This document shows, in pieces, positions 22,515-33,125 of a DNA stretch of 64,000 nt. The DNA comes from Paralithodes platypus (lineage: Eukaryota; Arthropoda; Malacostraca; Decapoda; Lithodidae): NCBI GenBank assembly GCA_032716605.1, contig CM064495.1:21753676-21817675 (forward strand), in the 5' to 3' direction. Every line of letters starts with the position of its first letter. The first letter of the stretch is position 1. A program made the position numbers and the translations under genes. The notes below the pieces were generated by a model that made no database searches, was not told the origin of the DNA, and saw only the letters and a program-made list of their open reading frames with translations.

Positions 22515-22575
22515 TAAGATACCGGACTCTTAATCCTGAGATCGTGGGTTCAAATTCCGGCCAGGGACAAACACT
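22515..22575 (+). mobile_element. tRNA-Lys-like 3' half (SINE fragment)
   Basis: The text GGACTCTTAATCCTGAGATC, then GTGGGTTCAAATTCC, resembles the anticodon arm (CTTAA context) and T arm of tRNA-Lys. The D arm and acceptor stem are missing; the sequence just upstream is the end of the 2.8-kb TIR element. It looks like the truncated head of a tRNA-derived SINE. Confidence 0.55.
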
Positions 22576-22943
22576 TGTGTATGTATTCATGAGTATTTGT
22601 AAGCTTCCAAGCATATCTATGACCTAAATTAAGGGCTGGGATAGATTGAAATAGTCCTTCCTAGTTGAGTTGCCTCGGCCTTAGTATACTATATATAAAC
22701 GTACAGTGCGTACCCTGGAATATGGGTCTACAATGCGTGCTGGGTTGGTATAGTACCCTCATGCGAGAGTCGTATGAGTATTACATATCTGACCACCTCC
22801 AGTTATTTGGGAAAGAGTAATATTCAGAAGATTATTCCCATCTTAATCATTGTGAAGTTGCGTGCAGTACATGACTGGATTATTATCCAGTATTCAATAA
22901 ATGGATATTAATCGTGGTCTTATGCTGTACATATAACTGTCTT
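22576..22943. other. Probable SINE body and unassigned DNA
   Basis: No gene. The part next to the tRNA-like segment may be its SINE body; the rest shows no repeat within this window. Confidence 0.35.
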
Positions 22944-23009
22944 GATGGTGTTTTGGTTAGAGCGAGTAAGTTCTATATGAGATATCCTGGGTTCGAATCC
23001 TGTGAGAAC
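22944..23009 (+). mobile_element. tRNA-like SINE head
   Basis: TGGTGTTTTGGTTAGAGCGAG (D-arm/A-box-like) followed 30 bp later by GGGTTCGAATCC (B box). The stems are imperfect and no matching acceptor arm is found, so SINE rather than tRNA gene. Confidence 0.55.
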
Positions 23010-23490
23010 AACATGTTTCAATTCATTTAATTTTGGGGTTATTGGTGTTAAGAACGATGTTAAAAATAATATTTTCCCAACATTACTCTAAACCTATCTA
23101 ACCATAAAGGTCGTCGGAAGGATTTTCCGTCTATGCACTTACAACACCTATAGGTAGCTGATCTATTTGCAACTCAAAAGGGCCAAGAGCAAATTGGCTG
23201 TAAATATCCACACCTTTTAACTGGTGGACTCTTCCCAAATGACCGTAACGTCAGCCCGATTGCTCTCATTCATTTTGAGTTAAAAGTTAAGGGATCAAGT
23301 TTATTGTCAAGTTCGCTGGCGCTACCTATAATGGACTGTACATAAATCGAAAGTAGAGCTCTATAATGTTAGAAAGATTACATTGTCTATTTTGCTTTGA
23401 ATAAGAATAACTTTAACACATTACATAAGAAATTTACCTTATAATTAATTTAAAGTAAGAATAATATTGATATTTGCTTGCACAATCATA
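23010..23490. other. Unassigned; contains a dispersed motif
   Basis: The segment GAGCAAATTGGCTGTAAAT near 23,189 recurs inverted near 60,565-60,583, so part of this stretch is an old dispersed repeat. No gene. Confidence 0.4.
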
Positions 23491-23830
23491 TTTAGTCTAT
23501 ACAAATATGAATGCCATTAGACAAAGACACAGCTAGAGGGAGATAATCGAAGAACGGTAGCTTAACAATAAGAGATTTGTGCCAGACTCTATAGGATAAC
23601 CAAGAGTTAGTAAGATAAGAAAGAATATCACCAGTAGAGCGGCCCTTAAGGAAACCATACTGGCGATCTGAAAGTAGGTTATGAAAAGACAAAATAATGT
23701 TTGAGAAATTTTGAATTAAGAATAGTTTAAATAACTTTAGAGCTACAAGAAATGAGAGGAATTGGACGATAGTTGGAGGGTTAAGAGCGGTCACCGTTCT
23801 TTGGGACAGGTTGAATGAGAGTAAACTTCC
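23491..23830 (-). pseudogene. LINE reverse transcriptase N-terminal fragment
   Basis: Minus-strand text contains the RT-1 to RT-2 region of a LINE: PVPKNGDRS, a stop, then SNYRPI, and LLSDRQYGFLKGRSTGDILS near 23,620-23,680. It ends abruptly before the catalytic motif. This family looks like the LINE at 24.3-25.8 kb, but it is a separate copy because the N-terminal part lies on the wrong side of it. Confidence 0.7.
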
Positions 23831-23874
23831 TACTCGATGTTTTTGTTAAATGGCTTTTATGCAACCGGTTTTTA

Positions 23875-24115
23875 TATAATAATAATAATAATAATAATAA
23901 TTATAATAATAGACCAGGCCTCTTCTTGGGTTGGTGGTTTGAACAGGGACTCAGGATTGAGAGTTCACACCGCTCCAGACAGGGCAGTCTTATCAAACTT
24001 GGAAAGCCAATCGGAATCAATATGTGTGTTTGTGTGAGTGCGTGTGTTGGTGTGTTGTGTGTCCGTGTATGTGTGTGTGTGTGTGTATGTAATAATAAAT
24101 AATACTAATACTAAT
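23875..24115. repeat. (TAA)n and (TG)n microsatellites
   Basis: A TAA trinucleotide run at about 23,877-23,912 and a TG-rich tract at about 24,020-24,090. Frames across them are artefacts. Confidence 0.8.
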
Positions 24116-25000
24116 CATGAACGGTTTATTGATAATTGCAGCCGTATGCTGAACATGTACAGAGGAACAGTTTGTAGCTTAACTCTAACTTATATTATCT
24201 TATAACATGGTCCAAAGCATTAGATTGTATAGGAGCTGTTTGACGAGATAAATGTTATGTACTAGGTTGGCAGATGATTTTCCAGTTGAGATAATATATT
24301 GCATAAGAGCTATTCGAACAGTAAACATTATGTACTATGTATGCTGAAACAGATAATATAAGGGTATGTTGAAAGCTATTAAGTTGATTTTTTTTTTTTT
24401 TTTTTTTTTTAAGAGACAATGAACGGAGGAAGGAAAAACACAGATAAAACAAAAAGGTCCATGTGCCTAAAGACATCCTCCATTCATAAAATGTTTGTAA
24501 CAACTGGATTTAAACATTTGTTGATTGTAAGTTTGTGGAAAGCAATTCGAGGGAAGTGAATTCCAAAGAGTAGTAGCTCTGGGGATAAATGAATTCTGAT
24601 AAGCAGAAGTTCTGCATTGTGGAGGAGAAAGTGTAAATTCATGGGCGCTCTCAGCTGCCCTAGTTCTACGGGGAAAGATGTGGAGAGGCGGCACAATTGA
24701 AGCAAGTTCCTCGGAACAATTGCTGTGAAAATATCTGTAGAATAATGCAAGGGATGCAACGTTTCTTCGTATGGCTAATGTAGGAAGGCCCTGTGTGATT
24801 GCAGGGTTATTGATTAATCTAATAGCTTTATTTTGAATTTTGTCCAACTGCCTCAATGCAACCACTCCACTTCCACCCCACAGAGGTGAACAGTAATCCA
24901 TCTGAGAGCGCACATGACTTTTATATATTACGGCCAACTGCTCGTCAGTGAAGAATTCTCGAACTCTGTACAGGAGTCCCAGTTTTTTAGAGGCATTCTT

Positions 25001-25046
25001 AGCAATGCTTCTAACATAATGTGTCCATTATGTTAGAAGCATTGCT
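25001..25046. repeat. Inverted duplication at a LINE insertion point
   Basis: A perfect 20-bp arm AGCAATGCTTCTAACATAAT (25,001-25,020) and its complement (25,027-25,046) around a 6-base loop. It lies immediately 5' of the inserted LINE fragment. Confidence 0.9.
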
Positions 25047-25419
25047 AACATAATGTGTCCACGCAGCTGCATGCACGACCTCCCGAAATCCATCCTTCCG
25101 AATCCTCCCTTCCTCGCGAGGACAGAGTCCACCTGGCCAGGCTGAGATGCGGACACCATCCAGCTCTCCTGAGCTATCAGAAGAGACTGGATGACTCCGT
25201 TGTCGACACCTGCCCGGGATGTAACACAGCACCCCATACCATTAAACACATCATAGAAGACTGCATTTCACACAACCACTTACGCCAACAACACAATCTA
25301 CACTCAATGAGAGCTCTGTGGGAAAGCCCGATCGTGGCCATGGCCTTTCTCAGGGACTCGGGGCTGTTCGGCCAGGCAGCTTAGGGAACAACAACAACAA
25401 CAACAACATAATGTGTCCA
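25047..25419 (+). mobile_element. 5'-truncated copy of the 2A/PHD LINE, with target duplication
   Basis: A 343-bp insert (25,062-25,404) is flanked by the 15-bp duplication AACATAATGTGTCCA (25,047-25,061 and 25,405-25,419). It matches the last ~340 bp of the LINE at 48.6-52.3 kb, including LARLRCGHHPALLSYQKRLD, the CCHC-like zinc knuckle CPGCNTAPHTIKHIIEDC, the GGGGCTGTTCGGCCAGGC end and the (CAA)n tail. Unlike the long copy, all knuckle ligands are intact here. It landed in the CR1/L2-type LINE. Confidence 0.92.
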
Positions 25420-25800
25420 GCTCAAGTTAGTAGTTAATGTTACACCGAGAATGTCAATACTAGGGGAAGTGGGAATATTTTCATCATTAAAAAATATATG
25501 GGAGTCAGTGAGATTCTGTCGGTTAGAAAATTGAATGTACTTGGTTTTCTGTGCATTAAAGGAAACTAGATTCTCTTGTCCCCATTCATTAATTCTAGAA
25601 AGGTCCTGGTTCAGAGAAATTGCAGTGTTTATTTTTGAATTTATAAGATCGGGTTGGGTGAAAGAATTGGTAAATGTGAAGGAACTGTGGAGTGTTGAGT
25701 CATCTGCGTAGGAATGTATTGGATTATGAGTGGTAGATATGAGATCATTGATATGAATGAGGAACAGAGTTGGGGCCAAAACTGACAATGTTACTGAATA

Positions 25801-26220
25801 TGTTTACTGTTCGCCTAGTTACATGTAACTGCTGATAATAATAGTAAACGGATTATTAAGAATTATAGCCAGAGGCTGAAAATATACCTGTGTGAATTTC
25901 ATAGCTATGCTGACCTATTTTAAACTGCATTATTGTAAGCTTGATTAAACTAGTTAGATGCAACCGTGCTGTATAGTGTACATCTGTCAACACTCTCACC
26001 TATGGTACAGTACCTTAATTAAGGTGGTAGAGTATAAAACAGTGTACATATTATTATGTTCTCTCCACAAACCAACTCTACTTCTAAAATCTATTAATGA
26101 AATTAACAGACACATGTGGCAGTCCGGGGATTCGAACCCTATCAACACTCTCACCTATATATTACCTCAAGGTGGCAAAGTGATACTGAAGCCGGAAACT
26201 CCTACATAACTGCTAGGTTG
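25801..26220. other. Unassigned; possible tRNA-like SINE pieces
   Basis: ACACTCTCACCTAT recurs at about 25,990 and 26,140, and GGGGATTCGAACCCTATC near 26,118 resembles a T arm. No gene or complete SINE could be delimited. Confidence 0.35.
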
Positions 26221-26450
26221 CAATTATTGACCACTTGCGATCTTCAGGGAAAACGGAAGTTGGAGCTGTAAACTTATAAAATTAGCAGAAGACAAAACTA
26301 TATTAGATTATTATGGCTAGCAAGTTTGCTGAATGTGATATTATGTATTTATATATAAACTACATACACATTTCAGCAAGTAGATATGCTTTATATTGAT
26401 AACAACAACCCCAACTTCCTTATAGCCCAACAGTCGCAAGTGGTCAATTG
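26221..26450. mobile_element. Small TIR element (~230 bp)
   Basis: Left end CAATTATTGACCACTTGCGA... and right end TCGCAAGTGGTCAATTG are complementary, with a second complementary block CGGAAGTTGG / CCAACTTCC inside. Arms of ~43 bp surround non-coding DNA. Confidence 0.65.
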
Positions 26451-26551
26451 GGGATTACCCATAAATTGACAATTACTCTTCCACAGTGCAGACATTCTGA
26501 TGTTGGTTTATGTTTATAATTCACATCCTATAACTGTCCACACCGTTATCA

Positions 26552-26640
26552 ACGGCTGGTTGGTGAAGTGCAGAGCGTCTTGGAGTCTAACCTCAGTCAT
26601 CCCAGGATCGACCCCGCTCAAGGTGGCAAAGAAATTTATT
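26552..26640 (+). mobile_element. tRNA-derived SINE head
   Basis: GGCTGGTTGGTGAAGTGCAG, then AGCGTCTTGGAGTCTAACCT and CCCAGGATCGACCCCGCTC give D-, anticodon- and T-arm-like text with degenerate boxes, followed by CAAGGTGGCAAAG. Confidence 0.55.
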
Positions 26641-27605
26641 TTTTGTTTTCACCCAAGTCCTTAACCCTTTCAGTACCGGTGCCATCTTGTACACATAGTT
26701 TTGGCTAATATTAGACAATGTTATTCAGATTAAAAAGGGTCTCCAGTAGTTGACAGGCTTCGAACTATCTCACTTAGCCTTTTTTTACTGTCTCAGATCC
26801 CTTATAAACTGCACACAATCAGCTTAATATACCTAAAATAAAAAATAAAAAAACGCCACTGGTACAGAGAGAGTTACCCTTGGTGACTGTGTACTTTGGG
26901 ACCTTCATGTCTGTAAATCCAGTGATACCTTTAACCTTTGACCTTTAACTTTTAGCAACTGTTGTTTCAACCCACAACAGCTTATAGTGCTTATATTTTT
27001 CTGTCTTTGTTTTCCTCAGTTAGAAAATAGGTTGTTGAGGAAAATATTTATAGAAAATATCGTGCAATGCTTTATTGGTAACAGGTGACAAGTATGAATT
27101 GCATGTTTTACCTATGGACTACCAGTTTCTTTTACATTAAATTAACTAAATGAGTGTAATACAATTGTCTAGTTTTAACGGAGGGACAGAAAGTACAAAT
27201 ATAATCTCCTATTTTCACACTACTTCGAAAATGTAGTAGCAACATTGGCCCCTACAGGAACCAGAGTGGCCTATTCAGGAACCAGGATGGCGATTAGCCG
27301 GAAGGACACTACTGGAACCAGAGGGGCCTCTATACTACTACTAATATTAGCCAAGGCCTTAACCTTGGGATCTGTCAGTGGCCACCTAACTAATACTAGA
27401 CGATCTGTCCAGCCTGTTCGGTGGCCACCTAACCAGTCACTGTCTGACCAAGTCTTGTATTAACTCAGAACTCGATCAGACAACCAGGCAGTGAGTCTCT
27501 CACCTCTTACCGCCCGGCTGTGAACTGGGTATTATACAGGTATCATAATGCCTCGGGGCAATTTCCGCATATTATTTATGTTTGTTAACACATTATACTC
27601 ATAAT
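26641..27605. other. Unassigned non-coding DNA
   Basis: No family-like frame. A short repeat AGGAACCAGAGTGGCC / AGGAACCAGGATGGCG / TGGAACCAGAGGGGCC occurs at 27,256-27,330, so the local frame is a repeat artefact. Confidence 0.45.
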
Positions 27606-27990
27606 TTATGGGGAGGCTGAACCTTCGCTGAGCCCAGATATCCAAATTTCTAATTTTTGTGTTCTTGTTCTATAATGCTCCTTTCAACATAGGAGAATAG
27701 CATAGGAAGGAACAAAAAAACATATCGCATCCATAACCCCCGGGGCCGGGGGTTCGACCTCAACCCCCGAAAAACTAAAAAAAAATCTTTCAGCCAACCA
27801 AATTATTTTTGTGTCTGTAGTCTAAAGGGCTGCTGTAAGCAATAGAAATGATCATATGAGGGCATAAACGCCCATATGACATCCCTAGGGCCCCCTTGGC
27901 CCCAAAATCATGGATTTTGGTAAAAACTTCTCTCATAAATTCTGAGAAGCCTGCCCCTGACGAAAATTTTGTTTAGTTGGCCATTACTCT

Positions 27991-29313
27991 TGTCGTATTT
28001 CGTATTAACCCTTATCTATTTGTTACTTTATTATCAATATCCAAGAGGCTATAAGGGAATAACAATAGAAATACTGTTTTATTTTATCCTTTGATTATGA
28101 AGGATCTCTTACTATGTTATAGTTATAGGCTGATAACCATACTCCACACTATGTAGATAGATGCACATATCTATCGTATCTTTAAGTCTCGTTGTTTACT
28201 CTAGCTCACGTTATAATTGCTATATTTATTGATATATAAGAATTAGGATAGTTTTACTATAGTTGGAGTATCGTTATATATTTATAAGAATAAATATTTC
28301 GGTTATAAAAACAAAGTTATGAATTTTTTTTATTTGCACTTTTTTTGTATATTTATTTATATATAGTTTAAATATTATTACACTTCAGATAATAGTTTCA
28401 CAGAGTTTCACAGAGTTGTAAATGACTGAATAATTTACCAAGACGACTTGGATTGTTATAACACGTGTTGAATGAGATTATATACTTGGCTTAATGTGAT
28501 TTAGCTTGTATGATAACTATAACATTGTTGTTTCCTATAACTCCAATAATTTCCTATAATTTCCAACCATTACTAATTTATAAATTTTTTACTATTATTC
28601 AATTGGTACTCACTAGGATTAAATGTATCTGTCTGGGACTCTCTTTCTCTGAGTCCATGATGACTGTGTTTGGCTGGGGAGCCTTGTTAGGGCTGTGGTG
28701 TTCTTGACGGCTACTTGGCTGGTTCTGGTACTAACTGTTTGATTTTTAATCTTGAGCTTATATAGGGCTCAAATGCATATGTCCACGTCTTCACTCACGT
28801 GTTATAAGCTTCCACGTTTACACTCACGTGTTCGATTATATTTATATATAACTCTATGTAACTAAACTCTGGACTCGAAGTAATCTCTTAGGACTTGTAA
28901 TCATGGAATAGATTTCCAGTGTTTACCAGCCTGGTAGTGTTGATTTAACATATAGTGCTACTTGATCTACTTCCACAGTAGATACCTGAATTACACTTTT
29001 AAAAATAAGTTATTAGTCTATCACTTAATCTATTGATACATATATTAACTTCTAATATATACTATAAATCATAAATCTATTATGTAAACAACAGCTGATC
29101 AATGTTTACTCCCAGATATATACTGGAGGTTCTGTCTTATTGTATACATTGGCTGATTACAGATAACAAGACTCGGATTCTAATCTGTACCATTATCAGC
29201 GTTCTCTCTTAATTCCTTATTCGTTATTGGGTATATATCTCTTAGTCTAGTCTTTATTTACATTCTTTATTCACTAGAAGATTCATTCATGTTGAGTACT
29301 TCTGTTCTCGACA
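27991..29313 (-). repeat. 3' long terminal repeat (LTR)
   Basis: 1,323 bp, plus-strand TGTCG to CGACA. Nearly identical to 40,043-41,366; differences are scattered substitutions and 1-2-bp indels (for example TTGAG versus TTCAG near the inner end). Confidence 0.95.
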
Positions 29314-29742
29314 TCACTCCCTTTTTTTTTTTAAGCCTGCGTCCGCGCTGGCCAATCGTTGTAGTAAGTTGGGGACCCTCGTCAGCTGAGAGGGGCGACA
29401 GTGCAGGAACGGAAGTGATGGGTGTAGATGATGGAATTTGCTGTATGTTGATCACAGACGGCTGCATCGTTGCTTCGGAGGTGTGCTGCTTCTTGATCTC
29501 CTCAGCTCGACGTGTACGGGCTAACACGACAGTGTAGATTACATATGCTGCTCCTACCATGATGAGGATAACATCTATTGCCAAGGTCGTACTCTGGATT
29601 ATTTTCTGTTGAAGAGGATGGTGTATCTCGATACGTTTGGCTATTACTGCTAGTTGTAGGAGATCACTTGTAGATAATGTTGGGGTAGGTAGATCTCGTA
29701 GTTGTAGTAAAGTGGAGTTTATCTCTTGTAGTAGGTTGTGGT
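29267..29742 (-). pseudogene. env C-terminal part (transmembrane region), separated by a solo LTR
   Basis: Minus-strand continuation of env after the 1.85-kb solo-LTR insertion. It shows a stem region (LLQEINSTLLQLRDL), then a strongly hydrophobic transmembrane segment (LAIDVILIMVGAAYVIYTVV, about residues 56-75), a basic stop-transfer ARTRR, and a ~80-residue cytoplasmic tail. The stop at 29,267 lies 46 bp inside the 3' LTR, so the env end and LTR overlap, and the polypurine tract is within the coding part. The first few codons of the apparent frame above 29,742 belong to the inserted LTR and are not env. Confidence 0.85.
29314..29333 (-). promoter_or_regulatory. Polypurine tract for plus-strand priming
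   Basis: Directly 5' of the 3' LTR on the minus strand: an A-run followed by GGGAGTGA, then the LTR start TGTCG. Position and composition fit a polypurine tract. Confidence 0.85.
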
Positions 29743-31591
29743 TGTGACGCATGTCCACGTGTGAGCATGCTGTACAGAACGCCTAGTCATGCCCCACTCT
29801 CGCTAGGATCGTCAGGGCAGGAACTTTGGCTGTAGTCTATGTAGGGTTTCCTAACTTAGTTCGAGTGAGCCGTTGTACTATAAGTATTATGAATATGTAT
29901 TTTGTTTTCATCTGAGTCAACGAGTTCTATTTTATATCATTAGTTATAAGTATTGTGTGTAAAACATATTTGTAATGATGGGAAGAGAAACAGCCACAGT
30001 TAGGTGTCAGTGGGTACGCCAGGCAGGAGGTAGGCCTAACTCACAAGCACTCCTCCCTCCCTCAGTGCTAGGGGGAGCCTTTGTGTATCCCAGAGGAGAG
30101 AGAGAAATTACGTAATGGTTGTCAGTGGGCGGTCCTTAGACGTTGGGCTCACTAGAGGGCCGGGTATAAAAGGGAAGTCTAGCCATTTTTTCATCAGAAC
30201 TCATTAGGCAGAGCGACTTCTCATTTCCCTTGCTAACTATATATATTCTTCTGACTGATGGGAACTTTCTCTACTACCTTACATTCTTATCTCCTCTTTT
30301 CCCTGCCCTGTTTAACTTCCATGGTCCCGTTGGTGCAGAGCTAGCCAGCCAACGTATTATCGCTTGAGTTCTCACGAGATACTTGCCTATTAGATAGCCT
30401 ATTTTGGAAGGGTTGACTTAGAATAGGATTGATTTATGTTTGTTGCACTTGTATATGCATTTCCCTGTGTGTTATTATTATTATTCCTGTTTTCTGCTGG
30501 TCTAGGTAATGCTAGACTGGGGTAAAGCTTTTCTGTGTTACGAGTTGTTGTTTAATGCAGTGGTTAAGCGATAAACCTGCATACTCGTTTCGGTTCAGTG
30601 AAGCCTAGGTTGTCTTCGCGGCTGACTGTGTTGAGTTAATAATTTACAGTGCGTGAGGGCAAGAGCCTAACCACCCTGTATTTTATTAACAGTTTGTTTT
30701 TACTTTGTCAAGGAGCCGGGAGAAAACCAGATACAAGGGATCTGGATTTCTCAAAGTGCACTTGTTAGTTTTAATGTAATACTTTAAACAGTCGTGAGGA
30801 CTTCGCTAGGCTACGAGCCGTTTTTGCTCAGTCACTGCTACCTTTTTGCCTACAGTACCCCAGCTAGACTTTACTCGATTAGTAGATACAGAATAGTATT
30901 GAAGCTTTCCTTATGTATGATATTGTTTATGCACTATTGATTTCATGTGTTGCAAGCTTGGCTACTTTAGTGATTAGTGGCCCACGAGCACAATCCGAGT
31001 AGGCTATTGCCGTTGCATTTGCGGAGTACTTCCTTTTAATGTTTGCCATTTACTATTGCATATTCTTTTAATTATTCTTATGCCAATTTAAGCCTTTAAT
31101 AGTATTTAATTGCCAGTGTTTTTGCTTATTGAATTACTGTTCAAAATCCGATACGTACTTCTTACGAGCATCCGAGAAGCATCTAACTTTTTTCAGAAGA
31201 TTCCTTGCTCGATGCTTAAGGACTATTAATTAACGTAACGTAATAGTGCCGATCTGAAGTAGAGGGTGGTGGACTTCTTAAGTTCATAGTCAAGGGTGGA
31301 TTACTTCGGCTTCGGCCAACACTATTCTTTGGTGTTGTTGTTTCTTACTTCATTGTTTGATTGTTGACCAGACTAGATAATTCCTGTCTCTTTATTAGTC
31401 TGTTGTTGAACACTAGTACCGAGTTCTTGTATACCCCGTTATAGCAGATTGAACTCTGGAGGGTATTGGTGTTTTTTGTTCGGCTGGCAGTACTCAGGGG
31501 TTGGGATCGTGTGTTTCCGTTGTGGCAGCGAGCCGTATTTGAGTCCTGATTGAGAGCCCTTGTGTACCCGAGTGCCAGTTCGTAACATGGG
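29739..31591 (+). mobile_element. Solo LTR (1,845 bp) of a second LTR family, copy 1, in env
   Basis: 29,743-31,587 starts TGTGACG and ends CGTAACA, an inverted-end pair typical of LTRs, flanked by TGGT (29,739-29,742) and TGGG (31,588-31,591), a 4-bp duplication with one change. It matches 42,208-44,058 along its length in the opposite orientation. No internal retroelement region accompanies it, so it is a solo LTR left by recombination. It interrupts env between its ectodomain and membrane anchor. Confidence 0.93.
30165..30172 (+). promoter_or_regulatory. TATA box of solo LTR copy 1
   Basis: TATAAAAG in the context GGCCGGGTATAAAAGGGAAG. It lies ~420 bp into the LTR, implying a short U3 and a ~1.4-kb R-U5, and fixes orientation as plus. 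Confidence 0.7.
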
Positions 31592-33101
31592 TGTGCCGTG
31601 AAATTGGATGAGTCACATTGTTATATGTAGCTCTTATATATATGTCTCTTCTCGCCATCTCTTCCCCATAGCCGGTAATTGAAGAATTGGGCTATGTGCA
31701 CCACAACCTTCATTCAGTGTGAGAAGTCCCAGGTTATGTGTTATCTGTTTTTTTAATTCAAGTGTAGTTGATGGACAAGCAAGTGTAAAAGTAATTTGAA
31801 TAGGTGTTGAATATATCCATCCTTCATTGAGTTTAATAAAAATAGGAGTGAAACTATGTATTATATTAGTATGACATAGTGTCGGGTGTACTTTACCATT
31901 AAGAAATGTAGCAACTTCACAATTAGGGGTGTGAATACTATAAAGAGGACCGGTTGCGGGGCATAATTATACAAAATTTGTTATGTGCCTTGCAATGGGA
32001 AAACAAATTGTACATTGCATACGTATTCCGGTCTTCAGAAATGGCTAAAAAATGATTTTTTATATCAACTTGTAAGTACAAGTGTGTCTTGGGCGCTGGA
32101 AAAGGTAAAGTATGTATTTTAAAAACATCAAAGGTATGTGCTGGTTGTCCACGAAGGGGTACAATTAAATACAAATAAAAAAAGTGATTAGCAATGGTTG
32201 GTTTGGAAACAAGTATTATTGTATCTCTATATAAACTTAAATATTCTGGTCTTGCTGGGTACAATAATCCTGGTGAATTTAATGAAGCTTCTGATAAAAT
32301 TTCAAGCAATTTATCTGTTGGCATTAAATATGGAGAAATTTTAGATTCAAACATCTGATCCAATCCAATTTTAACGTTATTTACGTCAGCATAAATATCA
32401 GACAATACTATTTGTAATGATAATAAATTGCCAATTAAATCTGATTCATCCTCCAACTCTTGCAACTTATTTCCAACTCGTGCAACAATGTTTAAAATAT
32501 TTCGAGTGCTATTATGTAGCCTATCAATTGCATAATTTAAAGATTCCATACGTCGAGTAGTAATATTGAGTATTCTAGTATGTACATTTAATTGTTCACG
32601 TTCCTCTTCTGTAAGGACTTGTAAGTTGCCTAATTTATCGTGAACTGCATCAATTTGATCTTGTGTTGCAATACCGAAAAGAGAATTAGGTAGAGATCCC
32701 ACAAAATCTATTGCTCCTCTTTTATGTCGCTTGGATGTCAATGATATTTTTTCTACCGGACTTTCGGACATGACGTAACGTATGTAATTATGAAAATCTT
32801 GTTCAATTCTATTCAATTCATTTTGTATCGAGTTGATCCAAATATCCCATTTTCCATTTTCCTATACTAACTTAGGACTATGAGATTCAGAATATAGTAT
32901 AATATCATGAACGTAAACTTGAGCTAAACGTAGTGGGTGCAACACAGTTCTAGTGTCAATTTGGTAGGGAATGACATAAGTATTTCCCGTAACCATCAAT
33001 CTCGCCTCTTCAGTATAGATGACTGGATTACGTAATTCACCCGTATCTGCTGCGGGACAGACGATCGCCAAGTAACCCAGGATTACCTGGAAGGTAAACA
33101 A
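31592..33101 (-). pseudogene. env surface/fusion part, errantivirus type, broken
   Basis: Envelope glycoprotein remnant on the minus strand, in class-I fusion protein layout. The start at 33,101 gives a hydrophobic leader (FQVILGYLAIVCPA). A TAG at 32,862-32,864 splits it, and the same frame continues from 32,861. A furin-like site KRHKR is followed at once by the fusion-peptide-like GAIDFVGSLPNSLFG (about 32,690-32,745), then a long heptad-rich helix. The frame closes at 31,938 through a frameshift near 31,955; another frame below it retains a Cys-containing segment (LTLNEGCGAHSP) up to the solo LTR. Known function in the family is membrane fusion and cell entry; this copy is non-functional. 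Confidence 0.88.
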
Positions 33102-33125
33102 TATCTCACTATTTTGTTTTCACTA

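Larger units (their letters stand above)
24255..25800 (-). pseudogene. CR1/L2-type LINE reverse transcriptase, split by another LINE
   Basis: Minus strand. The upstream part (25,420-25,788) contains LAPTLFLIHINDLIS, the catalytic SYADDSTLHSSFTF motif, INEWGQENLVSFNAQKTKYI and LGVTLTTNLSWTHYV. After a 0.37-kb insertion (25,028-25,404) the same protein resumes: AVIYKSHVRSQMDYCSPLWG, QLDKIQNKAIRLINNP, RRNVASLALFYRYF, SFIPRATTLWNSLPSNCFP and a stop near 24,467. Apart from the insertion the frame is quite well kept, so the copy is not very old. The 3' UTR continues to about 24,255 with a T-rich run at 24,390-24,410. The LINE at 63.0-64.0 kb is a related but distinct family member. Confidence 0.8.

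Noticed and set aside
22944..23009. tRNA gene
   Set aside because: D- and T-arm text present but no acceptor stem or plausible anticodon loop.
27245..27463. 72-codon open frame
   Set aside because: Follows a degenerate GGAACCAGAGTGGCC-type repeat; no domain or context.
28510..28707. 65-codon frame repeated at 40,562
   Set aside because: Lies within the two LTRs; repeated only because the LTRs are.
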